Assembly (NCBI GenBank): GCA_964644045.1
Contig: CAZXUK010000015.1
Coordinates: 1 to 25,147, forward strand
Direction of reading: 5' to 3'
DNA from: JAIOTG01 sp964644045
GTDB lineage: Bacteria; Patescibacteriota; Patescibacteriia; Patescibacteriales; JAGXOH01
Length of the DNA: 25,147 nucleotides
The translations under genes were made by a program, and so were the position numbers. Each line of letters opens with the position of its first letter. Position 1 is the stretch's first letter. A model generated the notes under the pieces. That model saw nothing but the letters and a program-made list of their open reading frames with translations, was not told where the DNA came from and made no database searches. Positions 6,021 through 14,130 of the stretch are shown piece after piece.

Positions 6021-8027
6021 ATGGGAAAAATATTAGGAATTGATTTGGGAACCACTAATAGCGCTATGGCTATTATTGAAGGAGGACAACCCAAAATTTT
6101 GGAAAACGCCGAAGGAAACAGGACCACTCCTTCGATTGTGGCTATTTCCAAGAACGGAGAAAGATTGGTTGGCCAAACTGCCAAAAGGCAAGCGGTTACC
6201 AATTCCGAGAATACCGTTTTTGCGGTTAAACGTTTAATAGGCCGAAAATTTGAAGGTGAAGGAATTCAAGAGGATATAAAAAATTCTCCTTATGAAATTG
6301 TGAAAAGCGGAGAAGGAGTTAAAGTAAAAATGAATGATAAAGAATATTCTCCTGAAGAAATTTCTTCCATGATCCTGGGTAAGCTAAAAGCGGATGCGGA
6401 AGAAAAATTGGGAGAGAAAGTTACGGAGGCCGTGATCACGGTTCCCGCTTATTTTGACGATTCTCAAAGGCAGGCCACCAAGGATGCCGGAAAAATAGCC
6501 GGCTTGGAAGTGAAAAGAATCGTCAATGAGCCCACTGCCGCCGCTTTGGCTTACGGTTTTGAAAAGAAAAAAGGACAGCAGGCCGCCGTCTATGACCTGG
6601 GAGGCGGAACTTTTGACATTTCCATTTTAGATGTATCCGAAGATACCGTAGAGGTTAAATCCACCCACGGAGATACTCATCTGGGAGGAGAGGATTTTGA
6701 TAAAAGGATAGTTGATTGGATTGTTGAGGAATTTAAAAAGGATCAAGGTATTGATTTATCCAAAGATACTTTATCTCTGCAAAGAATTAAAGAAGCCGCG
6801 GAAAAGGCCAAAATCGAGCTTTCTTCCCAGCAAGAAACGGATATTAATCAACCCTTTATTACCAGTGATGAGAATGGACCCAAGCATTTGGATTTGAAAA
6901 TGACTCGGGCTCAATTGGAAGAATTGGTGGGTGATTTAATAGAGAAAACTTTGGAACCCTGTAAACAGGCCTTGAAAGACGCCGGATTGGAAGCCAAAGA
7001 TGTTGAAGAAGTGATCATGGTGGGAGGTCAGACTCGTATGCCCTTAGTTCAGAGTAAGGTGAAAGAATTTTTCAACAGAACTCCCAATTTGGAAGTAAAT
7101 CCGGATGAAGTGGTGGCCATTGGAGCGGCTGTTCAGGCCGGAGTCCTGCAAGGAGATGTTAAGGATGTTCTGCTTTTAGATGTTACTCCCTTGACCTTGG
7201 GAATTGAAACCCTGGGAGGGGTATCCACTCCTTTGATCGAGAAGAACTCCAGCATTCCCACTTCCAAATCTCAGATTTTCTCCACTGCCGCTGACAATCA
7301 AACCAGCGTGGAGATTCATGTGGTCCAGGGAGAGAGGCCCATGGCCGCTGATAATAAAAGTTTGGGCAGGTTTATTCTGGACGGAATTCCACCGGCTCCG
7401 CGCGGAGTGCCCCAGATCGAGGTTAGTTTTGACCTGGACGCCAACGGGATTTTAAATGTTAGCGCCAAGGATAAAGGAAGCGGTAAAGAGCAGAAAATTA
7501 CCATTACCGCCTCTTCCAATTTGTCCGAAGAAGAGATTGAAAAGATGAAGAAGGAAGCTGAACAGCACTCAGAGGAGGATAAAAAGAAGAAAGAAGCGAT
7601 TGAGGTTAAAAATCAGGCCGAGGCCACGGTTTTCCAAATGGAGAAATTGATAAAAGATTCGGCTGATAAAATAAAAGAGGAAGACAAAAAAGAGCTGGAA
7701 ACCAAGCTGGAAGAACTTAAAAAGGCCAAAGACGCCGAGAATCCGGACACCGAAGACCTGAAAAAGAAAATGGAAGAAGTTAATCAAGTGGCCCAAAAAG
7801 TGGGAACTCAAATGTATCAGCAACAGGGCCAAGCCGGAGATCAAGCCGGAGCCGAGCAAGCTCAAGGCCAAGCCGAACAGGGTCCGGTGGAAGGAGAATA
7901 CGAAGATCCTTCGGCTGGCTCAGGACAAGGTTCTTCGGATGATTCGGCAGACTCACAGCAAGCGGGCTCAGATGAAGATAAAAAAGACCAAGGCGAAGAT
8001 AACTCCGGAGAAGATCAAAGCAAATAA
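6021..8027 (+). CDS. dnaK: Chaperone DnaK (Hsp70) with an extended acidic C-terminal tail
   Basis: An ATP-driven cytoplasmic chaperone working with DnaJ and GrpE. The N-terminal ATPase shows GIDLGTTNS (6-14), NEPTAAALAYG, YDLGGGTFDIS and VGGQTRMP; the interdomain linker DVLLLDVTPLTLGIET is near 383; the substrate domain and helical lid follow to about 595. The protein has 668 residues, about 30 more than usual. After MYQQQ the last 70 residues are rich in Gln, Ala, Gly, then Asp, Ser, Glu and Lys, ending SGEDQSK. A VEGEYED segment stands where other DnaK proteins end in a VVDAEFEE-like sequence, so roughly 45 residues extend past the normal end. ATG 6021 has an SD (GGGAGG) 14 bases upstream. 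Confidence 0.97.
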   Translation: MGKILGIDLGTTNSAMAIIEGGQPKILENAEGNRTTPSIVAISKNGERLVGQTAKRQAVTNSENTVFAVKRLIGRKFEGEGIQEDIKNSPYEIVKSGEGVKVKMNDKEYSPEEISSMILGKLKADAEEKLGEKVTEAVITVPAYFDDSQRQATKDAGKIAGLEVKRIVNEPTAAALAYGFEKKKGQQAAVYDLGGGTFDISILDVSEDTVEVKSTHGDTHLGGEDFDKRIVDWIVEEFKKDQGIDLSKDTLSLQRIKEAAEKAKIELSSQQETDINQPFITSDENGPKHLDLKMTRAQLEELVGDLIEKTLEPCKQALKDAGLEAKDVEEVIMVGGQTRMPLVQSKVKEFFNRTPNLEVNPDEVVAIGAAVQAGVLQGDVKDVLLLDVTPLTLGIETLGGVSTPLIEKNSSIPTSKSQIFSTAADNQTSVEIHVVQGERPMAADNKSLGRFILDGIPPAPRGVPQIEVSFDLDANGILNVSAKDKGSGKEQKITITASSNLSEEEIEKMKKEAEQHSEEDKKKKEAIEVKNQAEATVFQMEKLIKDSADKIKEEDKKELETKLEELKKAKDAENPDTEDLKKKMEEVNQVAQKVGTQMYQQQGQAGDQAGAEQAQGQAEQGPVEGEYEDPSAGSGQGSSDDSADSQQAGSDEDKKDQGEDNSGEDQSK

Positions 8028-8049
8028 AAGTCAATAATATTTCTTTATA

Positions 8050-8078
8050 AACCGTCCCTCATTTTTTGAGGGGCGGTT
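8050..8078 (+). terminator. Hairpin after dnaK, probable terminator or processing site
   Basis: AACCGTCCCTCA (8050-8061) pairs with TGAGGGGCGGTT (8067-8078), 12 pairs with one T-G, loop TTTTT. The stem is strong, but only a short mixed sequence (GGTTAAGG) follows rather than a T run, so it may act as a partial terminator or an mRNA-stabilising end between dnaK and the DUF3467 gene. Confidence 0.65.
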
Positions 8079-8117
8079 GGTTAAGGAAATGTTATATTTA
8101 TAAAAATAAAAATAATT

Positions 8118-8417
8118 ATGAACAATCAAAATCAAAACAACCAACAAAAGCAAGTTCAGCTTAAGGCCAGTGACGAGGTTATCAAAGGTTTTTATGCCAA
8201 TGCCATGATAAGCAATCACACCAAAGAGGAATTTGTCTTGGATTTCCTGAATCTTTTCGGGCAAAACGGAAGCGTGGGAGCCAGAGTGATCACCTCTCCC
8301 GGTCATTTCAAAAGGATGATCAAGGCCATGGAAGGCAATTTGAAAAAATATGAGGACAAGTTTGGCAAGATCGAGGAAGCCGAAGAGGTGAATAAGGAAA
8401 TCGGTTTTAAAGGATAA
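8118..8417 (+). CDS. DUF3467 family protein
   Basis: A 99-residue soluble protein of the uncharacterised DUF3467 family. The family pattern is visible: FYANAMISNHTKEEFVLDFL (about 29-48), a loop, then GARVITSPGHFKRMIKAMEG and a final KYEDKFGKI. The first 15 residues are Asn/Gln-rich (MNNQNQNNQQKQVQ), likely disordered. No catalytic motif or membrane segment is seen. It lies between dnaK and dnaJ on the same strand, which makes a role linked to the chaperones a reasonable guess, though the family's function is not established. The hairpin upstream may separate it from dnaK; ATG 8118 has no SD. Confidence 0.88.
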   Translation: MNNQNQNNQQKQVQLKASDEVIKGFYANAMISNHTKEEFVLDFLNLFGQNGSVGARVITSPGHFKRMIKAMEGNLKKYEDKFGKIEEAEEVNKEIGFKG

Positions 8418-8420
8418 AAA

Positions 8421-8474
8421 CATATAACATGTAGCACAAACATGTAACATATTAATTTTGTTACATGTTATATG
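8421..8474 (+). repeat. Overlapping inverted repeats in the dnaJ leader
   Basis: Two perfect pairings share the same right arm. CATATAACATGTA (8421-8433) pairs with TACATGTTATATG (8462-8474), 13 bp; AACATGTAACA (8439-8449) pairs with TGTTACATGTT (8459-8469), 11 bp. Only one can form at a time. The motif ACATGT occurs three times. The structure ends 17 bases before the dnaJ start codon, which has no SD. Confidence 0.7.
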
Positions 8475-8491
8475 TTATATGAATTTAAATT

Positions 8492-9586
8492 ATGGCTAAT
8501 AAGGATTATTATAATATACTCGGAGTGGATAAAAACGCCACTCAGGAAGATATAAAAAAAGCTTTTCGCAAAAAAGCCCATCAATATCATCCCGATAAGC
8601 AAGGAGGAGACGAGGCCAAATTCAAGGAAGTAAATGAGGCCTATCAGGTTTTGGGCAATGAAAAAAAACGGGCTCAATATGATCAGTTCGGCACTGCCTT
8701 TGAAGGCGCTCAAGGGGGTGGGGCCGGACAAGGTTTCGGCGGTTTTGAAGGTTTTCAAAACGGCGGTTTTGACATAAATATGGATGATTTGGGGGATGTG
8801 TTCGGAGGTTTGGGCGATATTTTCGGTTTTGGCGGAGGCAAAAATTCAAGGCAGGGCGCCCAAGCTAACAGGGGTCGTGATTTGGAGACTTCTTTGACTA
8901 TCAGTTTTGAAGAAGCGGCTTTCGGGGCCAAAAAGGAATTAAAGACCAAAAGAAAAATTGTCTGTGATCATTGCAAAGGAAACAAGGCCGAGCCCGGATC
9001 TTCTATTGATACTTGTAAAACTTGCGGCGGCTCCGGGAGGGTAAATCGGGTGCAAAGGACGATTTTGGGAGATATGCAGGTACAAATGACCTGTCCGGAT
9101 TGCAAAGGAGAAGGCAAAAGTTATACTCAAAAGTGTTCTAAGTGCCGGGGCGCCGGAGTGGTGGAAGAGACTTCCCCTATTGAAGTCAATATTCCCGCCG
9201 GAGTAGATTCGGGCGAGACTTTGCGTTTAAACGGAGAGGGCGAGGCCGGAATCGGAGGGTTCCCCTCCGGGGATCTGTATATTAATATTGAGGTTAGCCC
9301 CAGTTCCAAATTCAAGCGCGAGGGTTATGACATTCACACCACCCGGGAAATAAGCTTTAAACAAGCTGTTTTAGGTGATAAAATAAGTATAGATACAATC
9401 CATGGCGGGGTTAATTTAAAAATTCCGGCCGGCACTCAGTCCGGCACGGTTTTTAAATTACGCGGTAAGGGGATTAAAAAGTTACAAGGCACCGGTTATG
9501 GAGATCATTTGGTAGAGGTAAAAGTTAAAACCCCCACCAATTTAAACCGAAAACAAAAAAAACAGATTGAAGACTTGGATTTTTAA
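8492..9586 (+). CDS. dnaJ: Chaperone DnaJ (Hsp40)
   Basis: DnaJ delivers substrates to DnaK and stimulates its ATPase. All four type I regions are present in 364 residues (usual about 375): J domain 1-68 with the catalytic HPD at 33-35; Gly/Phe-rich linker about 72-125; zinc-finger domain about 156-225 with four CxxC repeats (CDHC, CKTC, CPDC, CSKC); and the C-terminal substrate domains with PAGVDSGETLRLNGEGE. The first zinc repeat reads CDHCKGNK, lacking the usual second Gly of CxxCxGxG; the other three are standard (CGGSG, CKGEG, CRGAG). ATG 8492 lacks an SD. It is 74 bases after the DUF3467 gene and 14 bases before htrA. Confidence 0.97.
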   Translation: MANKDYYNILGVDKNATQEDIKKAFRKKAHQYHPDKQGGDEAKFKEVNEAYQVLGNEKKRAQYDQFGTAFEGAQGGGAGQGFGGFEGFQNGGFDINMDDLGDVFGGLGDIFGFGGGKNSRQGAQANRGRDLETSLTISFEEAAFGAKKELKTKRKIVCDHCKGNKAEPGSSIDTCKTCGGSGRVNRVQRTILGDMQVQMTCPDCKGEGKSYTQKCSKCRGAGVVEETSPIEVNIPAGVDSGETLRLNGEGEAGIGGFPSGDLYINIEVSPSSKFKREGYDIHTTREISFKQAVLGDKISIDTIHGGVNLKIPAGTQSGTVFKLRGKGIKKLQGTGYGDHLVEVKVKTPTNLNRKQKKQIEDLDF

Positions 9587-9600
9587 AATAATTTATCCAT

Positions 9601-10749
9601 ATGAAAAATAAATTCTTCTCCCGCGGAGTCAATATTCTTTTGGGGATTTTGAGCGTTTTGATAATTTTAGCTTTATTTTTTTCCTATCAACAATTCAGCC
9701 CGGAGAAAAATACGCAAGCCGGTGATTATGAATTGGAAGAACAAACGGCCACAATAGAAGTGATCAAGAAAAATATGCCGGCGGTAGTCAATATCAGTGT
9801 TTACGAAACTCGGGAGACTGTAGAGTATGACCTTTCCCGGTCCCGGAAACAAGTTAAAGAAGAAGAGGTTAAAGTCGGAGCCGGCACAGGTTTTATAGTC
9901 TCTCCGGACGGCTTGATTTTGACCAATAAACATGTGGTGAAAGCCGAAAACCCCAAAAATACCAAATACCGGATTATTTTGAGTTCAGGTAAGGAATATT
10001 ATGCTATGTATTTGGACGAAGATCCCTTGAACGATCTGGCCATGCTCCGGATTTACGATCAGGATTTGCCTTATGTTGATTTGGGCGATAGCGATAAAGT
10101 AAAAGTGGGTTCCACAGTAGTGGCTATTGGCAACGCTTTGGGCAAATATCAAAACACGGTTACCAAAGGAATTGTCAGCGGCCTGGGAAGAGATTTTGTG
10201 GCCTCTGACTCCGGAGGAGAAGATCAGGTTTTAAACAATACCATTCAGACGGACGCGGAGATTAATTTTGGGAATTCCGGCGGACCTTTGATCGACTTAC
10301 AGGGGGAAGTGATAGGGGTTAATGTGGCCATTGATCAGGCAGGAAACAGTATCGGATTTGCCATTCCCATTAACGAGGTCAAGTCGGTGATCAAGAGCGT
10401 GGAAAGAACCAACCGTATAATCAGGCCTCGCCTGGGAGTAAGATATATCATGATCAACCCGGAAATCGCCCACAATCGGGACCTGCCCCGAGAAAGCGGA
10501 GCCCTGATCATCGGAGACAAAGAAAAAAACAAAGTCGCGGTTTTATCCGATTCCCCCGCTCAAAAAGCGGGCCTTCGAGCAGGGGATATTATTTTTGAGA
10601 TCAACGCCATTAAGATAAATGAGGAGAATAATCTCCAAAAAATAATCCAAAAATATAAACCGGGAGACAGTATCGGTTTAAAGGTCCGGAGAGGGGAAAA
10701 GATTTTTATTCGCGAGTTAACCCTGGATCAGTTTGATTCCGGAAATTAA
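9601..10749 (+). CDS. HtrA/DegP-type serine protease, membrane-anchored, one PDZ domain
   Basis: A quality-control protease that would degrade misfolded envelope proteins. Residues 10-28 form a single membrane anchor, placing the rest outside the membrane. The trypsin-like domain carries the triad His111 (LTNKHVV), Asp145 (NDLAMLRI) and Ser226 (GNSGGPLID). A PDZ domain with SPAQKAGLRAGDIIFEINAI fills about 290-375. At 382 residues it resembles one-PDZ DegS/HtrA-like proteins rather than two-PDZ DegP. A variable loop DLSRSRKQVKEEEVK precedes the protease core. It follows dnaJ by 14 bases and so probably shares its transcript, extending the heat-shock response to the envelope. Confidence 0.95.
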   Translation: MKNKFFSRGVNILLGILSVLIILALFFSYQQFSPEKNTQAGDYELEEQTATIEVIKKNMPAVVNISVYETRETVEYDLSRSRKQVKEEEVKVGAGTGFIVSPDGLILTNKHVVKAENPKNTKYRIILSSGKEYYAMYLDEDPLNDLAMLRIYDQDLPYVDLGDSDKVKVGSTVVAIGNALGKYQNTVTKGIVSGLGRDFVASDSGGEDQVLNNTIQTDAEINFGNSGGPLIDLQGEVIGVNVAIDQAGNSIGFAIPINEVKSVIKSVERTNRIIRPRLGVRYIMINPEIAHNRDLPRESGALIIGDKEKNKVAVLSDSPAQKAGLRAGDIIFEINAIKINEENNLQKIIQKYKPGDSIGLKVRRGEKIFIRELTLDQFDSGN

Positions 10750-10767
10750 AATGTGGAAAATTTTCTC

Positions 10768-10802
10768 TTGACTTTGGTTAAAGTTTTTTAATATTATATA
10801 AT
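10768..10802 (+). promoter_or_regulatory. Probable promoter of the GldA/F/G-like operon
   Basis: TTGACT (10768-10773) is followed 18 bases later by TATTAT (10792-10797) and by an overlapping consensus TATAAT (10797-10802, 23-base spacing). The arrangement parallels the CIRCE promoter, where an 18-base -10 also precedes a consensus TATAAT. It lies about 30 bases before the ABC ATPase start. Confidence 0.6.
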
Positions 10803-10831
10803 TTCAATATTTTATTAAAATTTTAAGATTT

Positions 10832-11764
10832 ATGATTGAATTAAAAAATATTTCCAAAAATTTTGGCTCCAATCAGGCATTGGATAAAATAAGTTTTTCT
10901 GTGAAGAAAGGTGAAATTTTGGGCTTTTTGGGGCCCAACGGAGCGGGCAAAACCACGGCTTTAAAAATAATTACTTCTTTTTGGCCCCAGGATGAAGGAC
11001 AGGTTAGTATAGACGGTCAAGACACTTTGAAAAATTCTTTAAAGACCAGAAGCAAAATCGGATATTTGCCGGAAACAGTCCCTCTTTATGAGGATATGAC
11101 CGTTCGGGAATACCTGAAATTCGTGGCCCAGGTAAGAAAGCTTAAAAAGGACAGTATCTCTTCCCGGATAAAAGAAGTGGCCGGATCCTGCGGGCTTACA
11201 GAGGTGTTGAGGAAACCGATTGAAGAGCTTTCCAAGGGGTACAGGCAAAGATTGGGACTCGCTCAGGCCATAATTCATGAGCCCGAGGTTTTAATTTTAG
11301 ATGAGCCCACCACCGGATTGGATCCCAATCAAATTGTGGAGATCAGGGATTTGATCAAAAAGATCGGTCGGGAAAAAACCATTATATTTTCCACCCATAT
11401 TTTAAGCGAAGTAAGCGCGGTCTGTGATCGGGTTATTATTATTAATAAGGGACAAATAGTGGGCGAAGGCACTCCGGAGGAGATAACCAACAAAGTGGGC
11501 TCTTCCGAAAGTTTTTATATCAAGATTAAGGGGGATAAAGATAAAATTCTGGATAAATTAAAAACCGTGGAAGAAGTGAAAGAGGTTAAGGTTGAAGACA
11601 AGGAATCGGAAGGAGTGTATGGTTATGAAGTAATCCCCCAAAAAGGAAGTGATGCCCGGGAAAAAATTTCTTCTTTAATAATTTCCGAGGGGTGGAATAT
11701 TTTGGAATTTAACAAAAAACAGATCAGCCTGGAAGACGCTTTTAGGAGTTTAACCAATAAATAA
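10832..11764 (+). CDS. ABC-2 type transporter ATPase (GldA-like)
   Basis: The ATPase partner of the permease encoded 22 bases downstream. It has 310 residues: Walker A GPNGAGKTT (34-42), Q-loop region YLPETVPLYEDMTVREYL, signature ELSKGYRQRLGLAQ (LSKGY in place of LSGGQ, normal for this subfamily), Walker B VLILDEPTTGLDP and switch His in FSTHIL. The last 90 residues form the small C-terminal domain typical of GldA/NatA-type ATPases. It opens a four-gene operon (ATPase, permease, GldG-like, DUF4340) with its own promoter. In Bacteroidetes the GldA/F/G proteins are tied to gliding; in other phyla such systems have no settled function, so the name indicates relationship only. Confidence 0.93.
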   Translation: MIELKNISKNFGSNQALDKISFSVKKGEILGFLGPNGAGKTTALKIITSFWPQDEGQVSIDGQDTLKNSLKTRSKIGYLPETVPLYEDMTVREYLKFVAQVRKLKKDSISSRIKEVAGSCGLTEVLRKPIEELSKGYRQRLGLAQAIIHEPEVLILDEPTTGLDPNQIVEIRDLIKKIGREKTIIFSTHILSEVSAVCDRVIIINKGQIVGEGTPEEITNKVGSSESFYIKIKGDKDKILDKLKTVEEVKEVKVEDKESEGVYGYEVIPQKGSDAREKISSLIISEGWNILEFNKKQISLEDAFRSLTNK

Positions 11765-11786
11765 TTTTAAATAATAATTTTGACTT

Positions 11787-12521
11787 ATGAATATCAAGGA
11801 TTATTCAAAAACTGTTTGGGTTTTATTTCGCAAAGAACTTTTAACTTATTTTAATTCTCCTATCGCTTATATCTTTTTAGCCGTTTTTTTGATTATCGGT
11901 AATTGGCTTTTTTTTAATCCTTTTTTTCTAAGGGGTACGGCCACTTTAAGGCCTTATTTTTCTTTCTTGCCTTGGATTTTTTTGTTTATTACTCCGGCTA
12001 TTACCATGCGTCTCTGGGCGGAGGAGAAAAAAAGCGGAACCGCGGAATTCCTCTTAACTTTGCCGGTGAGTGATTGGCAGATTGTTTTATCTAAATTTTT
12101 AAGCGCTTTGGCTTTTATGTTTATCGCCTTGGCCTTGACCTTTACCCTGCCTTTAACGGTGGCCAATTTGGGAAATATGGACGCGGGGCCGGTGATCGGA
12201 GGTTATCTGGGCGCTCTTTTTCTGGCCGGCGCTTATTTGGCTTTGGGACTTTTGATTTCCAGCTTAACCAAAAATCAAATTGTTGCTTTTGTTTTGGCGC
12301 TGGCCGCCGGTTTTTTGGCTTTTGTGGTCGGAGCGGATTTTGTTTTAATGAAAGCCCCCTCCTTTTTGGCTCCTTTTATGAGCTTTGTGGGTCTGGGTAG
12401 TCATTTTGACAGCATTGCCAAGGGAGTAATAGACAGCAAGGATATTATTTATTATATTTCTTTTATTTTTTTGTTTTTGTGGCTGAATGTGCGTGTAATT
12501 GAAAAAAGATCTTGGAGATAG
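11787..12521 (+). CDS. ABC-2 type permease (GldF-like)
   Basis: A 244-residue polytopic membrane protein with about six hydrophobic segments (near 24-42, 55-75, 105-128, 138-158, 165-190, 220-238). Family landmarks include RKELLTYFNSPIAYIFLAVF at the start and RLWAEEKKSGTAEFLLTLPVSDWQIV after the second segment, the cytoplasmic coupling motif of ABC-2 permeases in the GldF/NosY group. It would pair with the ATPase upstream to form an exporter of unknown cargo. ATG 11787 has no SD; it is preceded by AT-rich sequence. Confidence 0.92.
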   Translation: MNIKDYSKTVWVLFRKELLTYFNSPIAYIFLAVFLIIGNWLFFNPFFLRGTATLRPYFSFLPWIFLFITPAITMRLWAEEKKSGTAEFLLTLPVSDWQIVLSKFLSALAFMFIALALTFTLPLTVANLGNMDAGPVIGGYLGALFLAGAYLALGLLISSLTKNQIVAFVLALAAGFLAFVVGADFVLMKAPSFLAPFMSFVGLGSHFDSIAKGVIDSKDIIYYISFIFLFLWLNVRVIEKRSWR

Positions 12522-12541
12522 AATAGGGATTGGATTATAGG

Positions 12542-12547
12542 TATAAT
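12542..12547 (+). promoter_or_regulatory. Possible internal -10 box before the GldG-like gene
   Basis: TATAAT in the context TTATAGGTATAATAAT, 20 bases before the ATG at 12567, in the 45-base gap after the permease gene. It matches the extended -10 pattern seen before other genes here. No -35 is recognised, and the gene may simply be read from the upstream promoter. Confidence 0.4.
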
Positions 12548-12566
12548 AATTAAATTAAAATAAGAT

Positions 12567-14105
12567 ATGGATTTCAAGAAAAAAATAAAAATTTGGTCTC
12601 AAAAATTATCTCGGGGAGATGTTGTTATTACTATTATTTTGGTTTTGGGGATCTTGGGAGTAATTAATTTTTTGTCTTATCAAATTTTTTGGCGGGCCGA
12701 TCTGACTCAAAATAATATTTATTCCATTTCCGAGGTAAGCCGCGAAACCGCTCAAAATTTGGATGATTTGGTTAAAATAAAAGTTTATTTCAGTGATAAT
12801 CTCCCCAATCGATATATCAACTTAAAACAAAATGTAAGTGATATTTTAAAAGAATATGTTCAATATTCCGACGGAAACATCAAGGTGGAGAATATAAATC
12901 CTCAGGATTTGGAAAACGCTCAAAGAGAGTTGAGCACTTTGGGGATTCCGGCTGTTCAATTTAATGTGTTAAAAAATGATTCCTATCAAGTCAGCAAGGG
13001 GTATATGGGGATCAGTGTTCAATACGGAGATAATAGCGAGGCCATTCCGGTGATTAAAAGCTCTCAGGATTTGGAATATAAAATCACCACCGCCATTAAA
13101 AAAGTGGTGCAAGAAGAAAGTCCTTTGATCGGAATTGTCAGCAGTCATGGCTGTTTAAGTCCGGATTCAGGTTTGCAGAGTTTTTCCGAGAAATTGCAAG
13201 AAATTTATCAGATTAGAGAAGTGGACTTGGCTTCGGATAAAATAAGCCAAAATATGAGAACTTTGCTTTTGGCGGGACCCACGGAAAAATTTAATAAAGA
13301 GGAACTTGAAAAAATTGATAAATTTGTAATGGAGGGCGGATCCTTGATAGTTTTGGCGGACGGAATTGATATAAAAAGCGGAGTAACCCCCGAAAACAAT
13401 AAAACCAATTTAAACGAACTTTTATCCGGCTATGGTTTGAAGTTGAATCATAATATAGTTTTGGATGCCGAGTCGCAGGGGCGAGTTTCTTTTAACTCCG
13501 GATTTATGAGTTTTTCCACTCCTTATCCCGCTTGGGTAAAAATAAAAAAGAGCAATTTTAATAAAGAAAACCCGGCAGTGGCCGATTTGGAATCGACGGT
13601 TTTGCCTTGGCCGAGCAGTTTAGAGGCCTCTTCCAGCGCAGAGTCAAAAATAGAATCTCTGGCTTGGACCACCGAAAGCGCTTGGACCGGAGACAAAAAT
13701 TATGATTTCAGACCTTCTTCCGATTTAACTCCTCGGGGAATTACACAGAAATATAATTTGGCTTTCTTGGTAAAAGGAAAAATAAATAGCGCCTTTGGCC
13801 AAGGCAGTACTGAACAAGGCAGGGTTATTTTGGTGGGAGATAGCGACTTTGTGAACAAAAATTATTCTAATCGGGAAAATTTGCTTTTGGCTCAAAATTT
13901 GGTGGATAGTCTTAGCTTGGACAGCGACCTGATAAAGATCAGATCCAAACAAACCACTGACCGCTCCATTAAGGATCTTTCCGCGTCGGGCAAGCAGACC
14001 GTAAAATATTTGAATATTTTCGGAATGGCGGTTTTGGTGGTGGTTTTCGGACTTTTGAGATATTTCTTGCGAAAAAGAAAAAAGAATACGACCAAATTAG
14101 AATAA
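12567..14105 (+). CDS. GldG-like ABC transporter auxiliary protein
   Basis: A 512-residue protein anchored at both ends: membrane segments at about 19-40 and 485-502, with a large extracytoplasmic part between. The N-terminal pattern, FWRADLTQNNIYSISEVSRE followed by VKIKVYFSDNLPNRY, is characteristic of GldG and related auxiliary proteins of ABC-2 systems. A middle domain contains GIVSSHGCLSPDSGL and LLLAGPTEKFNKEELEKIDKFVMEGGSL, resembling the family's substrate-binding-like fold; near the end is GRVILVGDSDFVNK. A Ser/Ala/Glu-rich stretch (about 349-375) looks like an insertion. A basic tail (RKRKKN) faces the cytoplasm. Together with the ATPase and permease it forms the GldAFG-type unit; ligand unknown. 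Confidence 0.88.
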   Translation: MDFKKKIKIWSQKLSRGDVVITIILVLGILGVINFLSYQIFWRADLTQNNIYSISEVSRETAQNLDDLVKIKVYFSDNLPNRYINLKQNVSDILKEYVQYSDGNIKVENINPQDLENAQRELSTLGIPAVQFNVLKNDSYQVSKGYMGISVQYGDNSEAIPVIKSSQDLEYKITTAIKKVVQEESPLIGIVSSHGCLSPDSGLQSFSEKLQEIYQIREVDLASDKISQNMRTLLLAGPTEKFNKEELEKIDKFVMEGGSLIVLADGIDIKSGVTPENNKTNLNELLSGYGLKLNHNIVLDAESQGRVSFNSGFMSFSTPYPAWVKIKKSNFNKENPAVADLESTVLPWPSSLEASSSAESKIESLAWTTESAWTGDKNYDFRPSSDLTPRGITQKYNLAFLVKGKINSAFGQGSTEQGRVILVGDSDFVNKNYSNRENLLLAQNLVDSLSLDSDLIKIRSKQTTDRSIKDLSASGKQTVKYLNIFGMAVLVVVFGLLRYFLRKRKKNTTKLE

Positions 14106-14130
14106 TTAAATAATAATTAATTAAAGTTTT

